A DNA stretch of 44,828 nucleotides from Akkermansiaceae bacterium UBA5688 (GTDB lineage: Bacteria > Verrucomicrobiota > Verrucomicrobiia > Verrucomicrobiales > Akkermansiaceae): NCBI GenBank assembly GCA_002420315.1, contig DIHU01000071.1:1-44828 (forward strand), in the 5' to 3' direction. This document shows, one piece after another, positions 1 through 8,293 of this stretch (position 1 is the first letter of the stretch; every line of letters begins with the position of its first letter). The notes under the pieces are model-generated. The model was not told where the DNA came from, did no database searches, and was given only the letters and a program-made list of their open reading frames with translations. The translations under genes were made by a program, and so were the position numbers.

Positions 1-380
1 GGAATCCCAAGAAAAAATCCCCCGCAAAAACAAAAGAAGACCAAGGAAAGTATACCACAAATCATACTCGCAATGGCGAGACCGTTAGTGACTGGCAGAG
101 AAGGTCCCGGTGTGTGTGAGGCCCCCTCGAGACCTTCAACGGGGGGAGCGTATGGCGACTGGGCGGGGGCGGGAGTTAAACCTTCCGATTCTTGGCTCTG
201 AGAATCATTTTCACTTGGAGTAAGGTGACGAACATCCTGTAAAGGCTTCCAGGAATCCATTCCTTCGTGCCAAACCAAATCTTGAGAACCGATTTCACCC
301 GTTGCGATGCGTGCACGCAGAGTCACTTCATCAATTGGGCCATACTGCTGCCCTTCTTTGCCATAAAACCATTCAACCAT
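1..380 (-). CDS. GYF_2 (DUF4339) / DUF4190-type membrane protein, 3' end cut by window edge
   Basis: Reading the minus strand from an ATG at 380 gives an open frame to the window edge (126 codons, no stop). The N-terminus (WFYGKEGQQYGPIDEVTLR, then an I-x-x-G-E and LVWHEGMDSWKPL) matches the GYF_2/DUF4339 pattern: an aromatic start, a GP pair, and a tryptophan-rich end. A Pro/Ser-rich linker follows (about residues 55-95). The frame then enters a hydrophobic stretch beginning NGLAIASMICGILSLV, typical of the first helix of DUF4190. The start lies only 15 bp beyond the fabI stop, so it is probably transcribed with fabI. GYF_2 domains are thought to mediate protein-protein contacts; the specific role is unknown. 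The gene is truncated only by the window. Confidence 0.75.
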   Translation of the reverse strand, partial: MVEWFYGKEGQQYGPIDEVTLRARIATGEIGSQDLVWHEGMDSWKPLQDVRHLTPSENDSQSQESEGLTPAPAQSPYAPPVEGLEGASHTPGPSLPVTNGLAIASMICGILSLVFFCFCGGFFLGI

Positions 381-395
381 AGAATCATTGGTAGT

Positions 396-1172
396 TTACA
401 TTCCCATGATTTGGTAACCACCATCGACATAGAGGACTTGTCCAGTAATCGACGCTGCGCCCTCGCTTGCAAGGAATACCCCGGTAGCACCCAATTCAGC
501 GGTTGAACAAGAACGCTGCAAGGGGGCATGCTCCTCATAATGCTTAATCATAGTGCCAAACCCGGAGATCCCGCGCGCTGCCAAAGTCTGGACGGGTCCA
601 GCACTGATGCAGTTTACTCGAATTTTTTTCGGGCCAAGATCGTACGCCAAATAGCGGGTCGATGCCTCAAGGCTCGCCTTAGCAACACCCATCACATTGT
701 AGTTCGGCACAACCTTGGCCGCACCATAATAGCTCATTGCCACGATACTGCCTCCATTAGTCATCATCGGCGCAGCCCTCTGAGCCAAAGCTACCAATGA
801 GTAAGCGCTAATATCGTGAGAAGTTTTGAAAGCGTCACGTGTAGTGGTGAGAAAATCTCCTTCGAGCGCCTCCTTAGGAGCGAAAGCAACCGAGTGCAGA
901 ACTAGATCGACAGTATCAGTGTGCTCTTGCACCTTCTTAAAGAACGCATCGAGTTCCTCGTCGCTGGTAACGTCACAAGGATACAGAGGAACATCGTCAC
1001 CAAAAGTAGCAGCCAATTGCTCAACATTATCTTTAAGGCGCTCGCCCTGATAATTAAAAATCAAATTTGCGCCGGCATCCGCCCATGCCTTGGCAATCGC
1101 CCAAGCTATGCTCCGTTTGTTTGCAACTCCAAACACAACTGCTGTCTTTCCGCTCAATGGCTTGTCGCTCAT
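396..1172 (-). CDS. fabI: Enoyl-[acyl-carrier-protein] reductase (NADH) FabI
   Basis: FabI is the last-step reductase of the type II fatty-acid elongation cycle, reducing trans-2-enoyl-ACP in the cytoplasm. The 258-residue protein (start at the ATG in MSDKPLSGK) is a short-chain dehydrogenase fold. It has a FabI-type nucleotide-binding loop (GVANKRSIAWAIAKA, residues 15-29) and the Y-x6-K catalytic pair Y158/K165 in PNYNVMGVAKASLE, aligned with E. coli Y156/K163. C-terminal motifs (SAGPVQTLAARGI, GQVLYVDGGY) also match FabI. An upstream in-frame ATG at 1208 would add 12 residues that do not look like FabI. A GGAAG lies 12 nt upstream of the chosen ATG, so the start is likely but not certain. 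It is divergent from the DUF1549 gene across a 308-bp spacer. Confidence 0.95.
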   Translation of the reverse strand: MSDKPLSGKTAVVFGVANKRSIAWAIAKAWADAGANLIFNYQGERLKDNVEQLAATFGDDVPLYPCDVTSDEELDAFFKKVQEHTDTVDLVLHSVAFAPKEALEGDFLTTTRDAFKTSHDISAYSLVALAQRAAPMMTNGGSIVAMSYYGAAKVVPNYNVMGVAKASLEASTRYLAYDLGPKKIRVNCISAGPVQTLAARGISGFGTMIKHYEEHAPLQRSCSTAELGATGVFLASEGAASITGQVLYVDGGYQIMGM

Positions 1173-1480
1173 GAGGGACACCATCTTCCAAATCGCTTGC
1201 AAAAGCAATGGTTTTGCGACGTTAGGATATCCTCTCAGGATTAAGACGAATTCGAAATCCTACTCTTAAGAAACCACCAGCCATTGGCCATCATAAGTCG
1301 GTTCTTCTCTATCGAAAAAACGATAGTCTCGTCTTTCGAAACTTAATTAAGACTATCCCTATTTGACAAATGAATAATCCTATTTTCCTTGCGAAAGAAA
1401 CCTCTTACACTAAGCGCCCTTGACTCTCTAAATTATATCTCGACTCGAAAGACATCGATCTATCAGTCGGTAAAGCTGCT
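1173..1480. other. Divergent intergenic region between fabI and the DUF1549/DUF1553 gene
   Basis: This 308-bp AT-rich spacer should hold promoters for both directions. I can point to a TTGACA at 1363-1368 on the plus strand, but no well-spaced TATAAT-like box follows it, so I do not call a promoter. A 10-bp palindrome CTTAATTAAG lies at 1342-1351, and overlapping inverted repeats lie at 1309-1357 (listed separately). No coding signal is seen. Confidence 0.6.
1309..1357. repeat. Overlapping inverted repeats forming mutually exclusive hairpins
   Basis: CTATCG (1309-1314) pairs perfectly with CGATAG (1321-1326) around an A6 loop. The second arm overlaps GATAGTCT (1322-1329), which pairs perfectly with AGACTATC (1350-1357) around a 20-nt loop. 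The two stems share bases 1322-1326, so they cannot form together in one molecule. This could be an operator cluster or a small RNA switch; there is no direct evidence of function. Confidence 0.45.
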
Positions 1481-3892
1481 ATGCCCCACTTCGCTTCCAT
1501 TTTCCTTTGCCTAATAGGCTCCTTGGCTTGTGGTTTCGAAAATTCATCAAAAACCCGGGAGCTGTCTCCTCACAAAGACCACTGGGCCTTTAAGATGCCA
1601 GTCTCTGACGAACGCTCAATTGATCAATTGATTAATTCAAAGCTGATCAAGATCAAGCTGATCGCGGTGCCAAAGGCACCTCGCGAAGTTCTCATTCGCC
1701 GTGTCTTCCACGTTATCAGCGGACTCTTACCAACTCCAAAGGAAAAAGCTCGATGGATCAATGACGCTCGTGCTGATTGGCTCACTCACCTCACTGAAGA
1801 TCTTTTAAATCGGCCAAGCTTTGGCGAAAAATGGGGTCGTCATTGGCTGGACGTCGCTCGCTATGCCGACACCCGCGGAGCTGCCCTCCCCGACAATGAG
1901 GACTACCCTCATGCCTTCACTTATCGTGACTGGGTCATTCGTGCATTCAATGAATCCCTACCCTACGATGACTTTCTCCATTATCAGATTGCAGCAGACT
2001 TAATGGATCTTCCCCGCGAGGAGCTCGCAGCCCTAGGATTTCTGACCGTCGGCCGCGCATATCAGGGAGGACAAAACCACCTCGTCATCGCTGACCGAAT
2101 TGATGTCGCCACCCGCAGCACAATGGGGCTCACCGTCGCTTGCGCACGCTGCCACGATCACAAGACAGACCCCATCCCTACCGCTGATTACTACGCTCTC
2201 TATGGTGTTTTCAATAGTTCTATCGTTCCCAAAGAACTCCCGGCCATTGCCGAACCTTCGCAGAAACCAGGCGCGGTTGCCTACCGCTCAGCATTGAAGG
2301 AAAAGGCCCTAGCCGTGCATAAACACGTTGAGAAATACGTTCCCAATTACAAAACTCCCGAAGATCACCTAAATTTCAATCTACCTCCCGGGACCAAGTT
2401 AAACCAAACACAACGCGATAAATTTCGTAAGCTCACCGGTATTGTCACCCGCCTTCAAGCCGACTCTTCCTTTGCAATTCCACGAGCCATGGTAGTCAGG
2501 GAAAAACCGAAACCAGTCAACCCACGTATCCACGAACGAGGAAATCCGCGCACGCAAGGTAAGCCCGTCCCTCGAGCCTTTCTTTCCTTCCTTCGCGAGA
2601 AAGACGAACACTTCACCGAGGGATCAGGCCGCCTTGAGTTTGCGCATCGGCTCACCGACGACCGGAACCCCCTCACTTCACGCGTTTGGGCAAATCGTGT
2701 CTGGATGCACCTGACCGGCTCACCCCTCGTTAATTCTCCTGGCGACTTCGGACCACAAACCGAAAGCCCAATTCAACTCGAACTTCTCGATTCCCTAGCT
2801 CTTTTCCTAACGAACAACGGGTGGTCCACCAAAGCGCTTATCAAACACATTATTACTTCGGAAACTTTCCAAAGATCTAGCCAGACCACCTCCGAACTCC
2901 AGGAAAAAGATCCTTCTAATCTCTACTACGCCCGAGCTAATCGCCAGCGAAAGGATCTGGAAGCCTGGCGTGACTCAGCCCTTCAGGTCAGTGGTCGCCT
3001 TATGCGCAAAATGGGAGGGAAACCCTTCACTCTCGACCAGCCTCCATACGAGGGGCGTCGGACTGTTTATGCTAAAACACGGCGTGGTTTCCTCCCCTCA
3101 ATTATGCGGGCCTTTGATTTCCCCGGTTCCGAAGAAGCCTTAATGAAGCGTTCTACCACAACGACACCAACTCAGGCTCTCTACCTCATGAATAGTCCAT
3201 TTCTTATCGGAGAGGCAAGAGCGATTGCCAAGCGAAACCCTTCGATTAAAGCGATCTACCGAACCGTCCTCCAACGTAATCCAACCGCCATTGAAATTGA
3301 TTCGGCCGAGGCATGGCTTGCCCGAGCAGAAAGTAGCCGCACCTCAGGAGTCTGGGAATACGGATACCTTCAAAAAGATTCTCTTTTATTCAAACCCCTG
3401 CCCCATTTCGAAAAAGGTCAATGGAGAGGCAAACAGCAGATTCCCGATCAAATCCTTGGTTGGCTCAATTGGACTTCAAACGGTGGACATCCCGAGAAAG
3501 ATAAGCATGCCACACTTAAATGGACCGCAATAGAAAGCGGGAAAATTCACATCACGGGAAGCTTTGTCGCACCAAGCAAAAAAGGGAATGGACTCATCGC
3601 CCGTATCATGAGACCTAACGGTAAAATCCTTGGCGAATGGACCCTTAACCCAACCGATGTTGTCTCTACCAACCTTAAAGGGATCAGAGTCGAAGCAGGC
3701 GATGAATTATGGTTTGTCGCCGATAGTCGAGGAGAAGTCGCGTTTGATTCTTTTCGTTGGGCACCCCAAATATCCGATCTAAAGGGGCTCATCTCAGATG
3801 CTGAAAATGATTTTTCTGGTCCCGGCCTTCCACCCCAAGCCCAACTTGCACAAGCACTTCTTTTAAGTAACGAATTCTTTTATATTGATTAA
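1481..3892 (+). CDS. DUF1549/DUF1553 (PSD1-type) secreted protein with CxxCH motif
   Basis: The 803-residue protein has a hydrophobic N-terminus suggesting export, though the lipobox-like SLAC at 14-17 is not canonical. DUF1549 (about residues 35-245) contains LIRRV, the run FGEKWGRHWLDVARYADT, and CARCHDHKTDPI with C221-x-x-C224-H225. DUF1553 (from about residue 385) contains LTSRVWANRVWMHL and the conserved RSTTTTPTQALYLMNSPFL. Between this and the C-terminus sits a beta-rich insert (about residues 635-765; LGWLNWTSNGG, GDELWFVADSRG) resembling a carbohydrate-binding module. The N-terminal PSCyt1 cytochrome domain usual in the longest relatives is absent. The next gene, DUF1501, begins one base after its stop, the classic gene pair of PVC bacteria. 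These pairs are often linked to polysaccharide degradation, but no biochemical activity is established. A plausible role is an extracytoplasmic redox or degradative complex. Confidence 0.9.
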   Translation: MPHFASIFLCLIGSLACGFENSSKTRELSPHKDHWAFKMPVSDERSIDQLINSKLIKIKLIAVPKAPREVLIRRVFHVISGLLPTPKEKARWINDARADWLTHLTEDLLNRPSFGEKWGRHWLDVARYADTRGAALPDNEDYPHAFTYRDWVIRAFNESLPYDDFLHYQIAADLMDLPREELAALGFLTVGRAYQGGQNHLVIADRIDVATRSTMGLTVACARCHDHKTDPIPTADYYALYGVFNSSIVPKELPAIAEPSQKPGAVAYRSALKEKALAVHKHVEKYVPNYKTPEDHLNFNLPPGTKLNQTQRDKFRKLTGIVTRLQADSSFAIPRAMVVREKPKPVNPRIHERGNPRTQGKPVPRAFLSFLREKDEHFTEGSGRLEFAHRLTDDRNPLTSRVWANRVWMHLTGSPLVNSPGDFGPQTESPIQLELLDSLALFLTNNGWSTKALIKHIITSETFQRSSQTTSELQEKDPSNLYYARANRQRKDLEAWRDSALQVSGRLMRKMGGKPFTLDQPPYEGRRTVYAKTRRGFLPSIMRAFDFPGSEEALMKRSTTTTPTQALYLMNSPFLIGEARAIAKRNPSIKAIYRTVLQRNPTAIEIDSAEAWLARAESSRTSGVWEYGYLQKDSLLFKPLPHFEKGQWRGKQQIPDQILGWLNWTSNGGHPEKDKHATLKWTAIESGKIHITGSFVAPSKKGNGLIARIMRPNGKILGEWTLNPTDVVSTNLKGIRVEAGDELWFVADSRGEVAFDSFRWAPQISDLKGLISDAENDFSGPGLPPQAQLAQALLLSNEFFYID

Positions 3893-5314
3893 ATGATGAA
3901 AGAAAATCATGCCTTCGGACACGGTGGTTTTATTTCTTCGCGGCGCGATTTTCTTCAGCGCTGCGGAATGGGCCTTGGAGCCGTCGCTGTCCCCACACTG
4001 AGCGGCCAATCGATCAGCCCGCTTGCGCCCCGCCAATCACAGACCGAAGGAAAAGCGAAAGCCGTCATTCATCTCTTCATGAATGGGGGGCCATCTCAAG
4101 TTGACACTTTTGATCCCAAACCCGAGCTCACCAAATACCACAACAAAAAAATCCCCCTTGAACTGAAAACCGAACGACCAACCGGCGTCGCCCTAGGCTC
4201 ACCCTTTAAATTCCAAAAGCACGGTGAGTCCGGCCTAGAAATCTCTGAACTCTTTCCAAATGTTGCTAAATCGGCGGATGAACTCTGCGTCATACGCTCA
4301 ATGCATGCCGATGTCCCTAACCACGAACCATCCCTACTCCTAATGAACTGTGGCGATTCCCGACTATCACGCCCAAGCGTTGGTTCTTGGGTAACCTATG
4401 GTCTTGGAACCGAAAACCAAAATCTTCCCGGATTCGTGACAATGTGCCCTGGCGGCTACCCCATCTCGCGCACTCAAAACTGGCAATCCGGATTCCTTCC
4501 CGCGGCCTACCAAGGGACCTACGTTGACCCAAAAAACACTGATCCCCGGAAGCTCATTGATCATGTCACCCCGACCCACCTATCCCGCAAGCGACAGCGC
4601 GATCAAATGGATTTCCTCCACCAATTGAACGAAGCACACTCCAAGAAGCGCAACACTGATTCTGATCTTGAAGCGCGCCTTGAGAGCTTCGAACTGGCTT
4701 ACCGTATGCAGCTTGAAGCAACCGATGCCTTCGACGTCAGCCTAGAACCCAAATACATTCGCGAACTTTATGGGGACACCCTGCAAGGGCGCCAGATGCT
4801 AATTACTCGGCGACTCGTTGAACGCGGAGTTCGCTTCGTCCAAGTTTGGCACGGGGCAGGCCAGCCATGGGACAATCATGATGACCTTGAAAAAAACCAT
4901 CGCCGACTAGCTCAAGAATGCGATCAGGCCATTGGGGCTCTCCTAATTGATCTTAAACAACGCGGAATGCTCGACCAAACCCTCGTCCTCTGGGGAGGAG
5001 AATTTGGGCGGACCCCGGTCGTCGAAATGCCCAAGAAGGGAACTAATGCCGGCAAGATCAACGGGCGCGATCACAATCACTATGGCTTCACCACCTGGAT
5101 GGCAGGCGGCGGCGTCAAAGGAGGATATGTTCACGGAGCTACTGACGACTTCGGTTTTCAGGCTGTAAAAGACAAGGTCCATGTTCATGATCTCCACGCG
5201 ACCATGCTCCACCAGCTCGGCTTCGATCACGAGAAGCTCACATATCGCTACAGCGGTCGCGACTTCCGCCTAACCGATGTCCACGGCGAAATCATTCATG
5301 ACTTACTTGCATAG
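3893..5314 (+). CDS. DUF1501 family Tat-exported protein (sulfatase-like fold)
   Basis: The 473-residue protein carries a twin-arginine signal at residues 16-22 (SRRDFLQ) followed by the hydrophobic GMGLGAVAV. It therefore probably leaves the cytoplasm folded, possibly with a cofactor. Family landmarks are IHLFMNGGPSQVDTFDPKP near residue 60, RGVRFVQVWHGAGQPWDNH around residue 310, LWGGEFGRTP, and GRDHNHYGFTTWMAGGG near the end. These correspond to metal-ligating segments of the alkaline-phosphatase/sulfatase superfamily. The ATG follows directly on the stop of the DUF1549/DUF1553 gene (TAAATG), so the two are surely one transcript. The substrate is unknown. Membership is secure, function is not. 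Confidence 0.93.
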   Translation: MMKENHAFGHGGFISSRRDFLQRCGMGLGAVAVPTLSGQSISPLAPRQSQTEGKAKAVIHLFMNGGPSQVDTFDPKPELTKYHNKKIPLELKTERPTGVALGSPFKFQKHGESGLEISELFPNVAKSADELCVIRSMHADVPNHEPSLLLMNCGDSRLSRPSVGSWVTYGLGTENQNLPGFVTMCPGGYPISRTQNWQSGFLPAAYQGTYVDPKNTDPRKLIDHVTPTHLSRKRQRDQMDFLHQLNEAHSKKRNTDSDLEARLESFELAYRMQLEATDAFDVSLEPKYIRELYGDTLQGRQMLITRRLVERGVRFVQVWHGAGQPWDNHDDLEKNHRRLAQECDQAIGALLIDLKQRGMLDQTLVLWGGEFGRTPVVEMPKKGTNAGKINGRDHNHYGFTTWMAGGGVKGGYVHGATDDFGFQAVKDKVHVHDLHATMLHQLGFDHEKLTYRYSGRDFRLTDVHGEIIHDLLA

Positions 5315-5533
5315 AAGGAGGGATACCATTGTTCCCTAAAGAGCTCCTCCATAGACCGTGACCACCAAGAATGAACCTACTTCCTTCGTTGACGAATATC
5401 AACGTAGAAACCAGAGGGTAATCTTGAGATGAAGCATGAACTAATTACGATTTACGCAATTTTCCAAAAAGCAGCTCAATCAGTCCGCTTTTTTGTTGGA
5501 GTAGCCTCCCCCCTTTACGCTTGAATCATCTCT

Positions 5534-6475
5534 GTGACTCAGGAACGGCAGGATCAACTCGCGGATGGCTCTTATGAGTTCCTCGCAATTTTTTTGGAGG
5601 GACTTCCTTTCATCTTCCTTGGCACCCTCGTTAGCGGATTCCTTGGCACCTATTTACCGCGTGGGGCTTTTGAGAAAATCCTTCCAAAAAATAATACCCT
5701 CGCTGTTCTGATGAGCGGCCTTCTGGGTGCTGTTTTCCCGGTCTGCGAATGCGCCGTTGTTCCAGTAATCCGCCGTCTTGTAAAAAATGGACTCCCAGTT
5801 TCCTGCGCACTCGCCTACATGTTAGCTGCTCCGATCTTTAATCCCGTAACTGCAATCAGTACTTACAAGGCATTTAACAACTCGCCAGAAATCACAATTT
5901 CGAGACTCGCCATGGGCTATATGATTGCGGTGTTCATTGCCTTGATTGTAGCGCGCAAGGCTCACAGTTTTTTCCTCAAGGCATCCGTAAAGGCAGAGAA
6001 TGGCGATGACCATCACCACCCACGAAACCTCAATGCTGCGCTTAACAACTCGCTGCGGGATCTCATGGATGTAGGGCTCTACTTCTGCATTGGTGTCGTC
6101 CTGACCGCTATTTTAAAAACCACTGTCATCGACCCAACTGATGACTTCTGGAAGGAGCTCGCTAATAATTCGATAGTAGGATCAATTGGTATGATGTTTT
6201 TAGCTTTTGTGCTTTCACTTTGTTCAACTTCGGACGCCTTCATCGCCGCAAATTTTCATAACTTTAGATACGGCCCGAAACTCGCCTTCATGGTCTTTGG
6301 CCCTATGATGGATGCCAAGTTGATCTTCCTTTACTCCACTGTTTTCAAGTGGAAGTTCATTCTCTTCCTCTTTGTCGCCATCTTTATTTTAACTGGAGCT
6401 TTGAGCATTCTCTTTGAGACAAGAATCCTTCCAGGTTGGATGTCTCAACAAACAGAAATCCTTTTGGCCCCATGA
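5534..6475 (+). CDS. YraQ/DUF318-family permease (ArsP_1 superfamily)
   Basis: A 313-residue polytopic membrane protein with about eight hydrophobic segments. It matches COG0701 permeases by FLGTLVSGFLGTYLPRG, the FPVCECAVVPVIRRL motif with C71-x-C73 in a membrane segment, and LAAPIFNPVTAISTY. A second symmetry-related half contains the LSLCSTSDAFIAANF motif and FGPMMDAKLI. A short His-rich loop (DDHHHP) lies between the halves. It starts at GTG; no Shine-Dalgarno is apparent. Its stop overlaps the start of the DUF1980 gene (ATGA), the usual two-gene arrangement of this transporter. Relatives export arsenicals or are linked to metal homeostasis, but the substrate of the YraQ/YcgQ pair is unproven. 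Confidence 0.88.
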   Translation: MTQERQDQLADGSYEFLAIFLEGLPFIFLGTLVSGFLGTYLPRGAFEKILPKNNTLAVLMSGLLGAVFPVCECAVVPVIRRLVKNGLPVSCALAYMLAAPIFNPVTAISTYKAFNNSPEITISRLAMGYMIAVFIALIVARKAHSFFLKASVKAENGDDHHHPRNLNAALNNSLRDLMDVGLYFCIGVVLTAILKTTVIDPTDDFWKELANNSIVGSIGMMFLAFVLSLCSTSDAFIAANFHNFRYGPKLAFMVFGPMMDAKLIFLYSTVFKWKFILFLFVAIFILTGALSILFETRILPGWMSQQTEILLAP

Positions 6476-7341
6476 CTTCTCTAGACACCCGTCTCTTCGG
6501 ATTCCTCGCCTGCCTCTGGGGCGGCCTCCTGATCTATTTTTATCACTCGACCCGAATCCGAGACTACCTTGATATTGGCTTTCACCACTTCATCATGGTT
6601 GGTGGAATAGGCATGTTGATCCTGGGAACCTACTCGCTCATCAACCCAAAGTTACAATCCAAAAAAAATGAATCTTCGAAATCATGTGACCATGATCACG
6701 GTCACCATGATGAAAAGCACCATTCCCACAACCATAAGCAGTGCCATGACCACGGGGATCAATGCGACCATGATCACGAAGAAGGACATGGCCCTTTCAT
6801 TACTATTTTCCTGACGCTTACCCCCCTCATCTTGGCTATGACATACACCCAAGATAAACTTTCCAATGGAGGAATGGCAAAAAAAGGGCTCTATGAAAAG
6901 CCAGCTCTTACCAGCGCCAATATCCCGCCCTTCTCACGGCAGGACCTTGAAAAGAATGTTCCAAAAAACGAGCATGGCGAATTTCAACTTCGAATGATCT
7001 CTGCCTACTACGCTGCTGGAGATCTTGAAATTCAGGATATCTTTGAGGGACTCCCGGTCGAACTTGAAGGCAGGATTGCTCCCGAAAAAATTAACAATGA
7101 ATCCGGTGACCGTCTCCGCATTTTCCGGTCCATTATCACCTGCTGCGCAGCCGATCTTCAGATCGTTGGCGTCTCTCTGGAATTCCCCGAAGGAGCCAAG
7201 CGTCCTCAACTTGAGGATTGGGTAAAGGCTAGTGGCACCCTCACTTTCGAAACGGTAGAGGGAGATGTCCTCCCGCTTCTTAAAATTCGAGAAGTTGTTT
7301 CTGCTGAAGAGCCATATTCGGAATTCCGACGCCGTCAATAA
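6472..7341 (+). CDS. DUF1980/TIGR03943 (YcgQ-like) membrane partner of the permease, with a His-rich metal-binding loop
   Basis: The 289-residue protein starts at the ATG overlapping the permease stop; a longer in-frame start at 6436 would run 36 bp into the permease gene. Two N-terminal transmembrane helices (about residues 8-26 and 40-58) are followed by a loop dense in His, Asp and Cys (CDHDHGHHDEKHHSHNHK, then further HDHGDQCDHDH), and then by a third hydrophobic segment (FITIFLTLTPLILAM). The C-terminal soluble part has a conserved CCAAD motif (ITCCAADLQIVG) that defines the TIGR03943 family. The His-rich stretch strongly suggests binding of Zn2+ or a similar divalent metal. Together with the permease it probably forms a two-part transport or metallochaperone system. 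The substrate is not deducible. Confidence 0.88.
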   Translation: MTSLDTRLFGFLACLWGGLLIYFYHSTRIRDYLDIGFHHFIMVGGIGMLILGTYSLINPKLQSKKNESSKSCDHDHGHHDEKHHSHNHKQCHDHGDQCDHDHEEGHGPFITIFLTLTPLILAMTYTQDKLSNGGMAKKGLYEKPALTSANIPPFSRQDLEKNVPKNEHGEFQLRMISAYYAAGDLEIQDIFEGLPVELEGRIAPEKINNESGDRLRIFRSIITCCAADLQIVGVSLEFPEGAKRPQLEDWVKASGTLTFETVEGDVLPLLKIREVVSAEEPYSEFRRRQ

Positions 7342-7347
7342 ACTCCT

Positions 7348-8250
7348 ATGCCTCTCAAATCCCTCCGCAACGAACTACTCCGGACAATCCTTGGATCGAG
7401 TGAGGCCGTGGACCTTCTTCTCACCTCGCTTCTAGCCAGAGGTCATGCGTTGGTGACCGGTCCTCCGGGGATCGGGAAGACCACTCTTTCTCAGACTCTC
7501 GCGACTCTTCTCAGTGGAAGCTATCGCCGCATTCAATTTACCCCAGATTTACTTCCCTCCGACATTCTCGGTTACCAACTCTATCGACCTCAAAACGGTG
7601 ACTTCGACTTTATCGCAGGCCCTATTTTTGCAAACTTTGTTTTAGCAGACGAAATCAACCGAGCTTCTCCCCGCACCCAATCATCCCTACTCGAAGCCAT
7701 GAATGAGCAACAAGTCACCATCGATGGCTCAACCCGAAAACTTGCTGATCCATTTTTCGTGATTGCCACCCAAAACGACACTTCTTCGACCGGCACTTTT
7801 CCGCTCCCCGAACCACAACTCGATCGTTTTCTGCTCTCAATTCCAATGGTCCTGCCGGATGACCAAACTCAATTAGAGATCTTACGCTTTCATGCGGGAG
7901 GAAAATCCTCCCACGCTTCGGAGCCTATCATTTCGCTGGAGCAACTAACCCAGCTCCAAGCCAAGACCTCGAGGATTTTCGTATCCGACACTTTGCAACG
8001 GTATCTTCTCGCGCTTTGTCAGACGACCCGCTCTATAATCGGTCAAAATCATGCTGTTTCAACCCGAGCAACCCTTGCTCTTCAAAAAGCAGCCCAAGCT
8101 GCTGCTCTTCTTGACAACCAGGAGTCAATTCATCCGGATCACATTCAGAAAATCTTTCCCCACGTTTTGCGCCATCGACTTCTCTCAGAAGAAGTTCCCG
8201 ATCGCGATCTCCTCCTCCAGGCAGTTCTTGAACAGACGCCTGTCCCTTGA
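7348..8250 (+). CDS. MoxR-family AAA+ ATPase
   Basis: The 300-residue protein has Walker A GPPGIGKTT (residues 38-46), a MoxR-specific FTPDLLPSDILGY segment after it, Walker B VLADEIN with D101/E102, a sensor 1 region (FFVIATQND) and the arginine-finger helix PEPQLDRFLLSI. The C-terminal lid domain ends with HVLRHRL. MoxR ATPases act as chaperones that mature metalloenzymes or envelope complexes. They usually lie beside DUF58 and von Willebrand A genes; none is present here. It follows the DUF1980 gene by 6 bp and precedes an AsmA-like gene by 43 bp, so it is probably co-transcribed with both. Confidence 0.92.
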   Translation: MPLKSLRNELLRTILGSSEAVDLLLTSLLARGHALVTGPPGIGKTTLSQTLATLLSGSYRRIQFTPDLLPSDILGYQLYRPQNGDFDFIAGPIFANFVLADEINRASPRTQSSLLEAMNEQQVTIDGSTRKLADPFFVIATQNDTSSTGTFPLPEPQLDRFLLSIPMVLPDDQTQLEILRFHAGGKSSHASEPIISLEQLTQLQAKTSRIFVSDTLQRYLLALCQTTRSIIGQNHAVSTRATLALQKAAQAAALLDNQESIHPDHIQKIFPHVLRHRLLSEEVPDRDLLLQAVLEQTPVP

Positions 8251-8293
8251 TTCAAGCATTGAGCACATTTAAATTCAGCATAAACTGCAATTA

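Noticed and set aside
267..1050. Plus-strand open frames overlapping fabI and the truncated gene
   Set aside because: They are antisense shadows of clear minus-strand genes and show no family motifs.
5315..5345. AAGGAGG followed by a possible mini-ORF
   Set aside because: The best downstream start (TTG) gives only ten codons before a stop, so I do not call a gene.
5387..5404. CGTTGA-N6-TCAACG hairpin in the 5315-5533 spacer
   Set aside because: A perfect 6-bp stem, but no T-tract follows and no promoter element is aligned, so it is neither a supported terminator nor operator.
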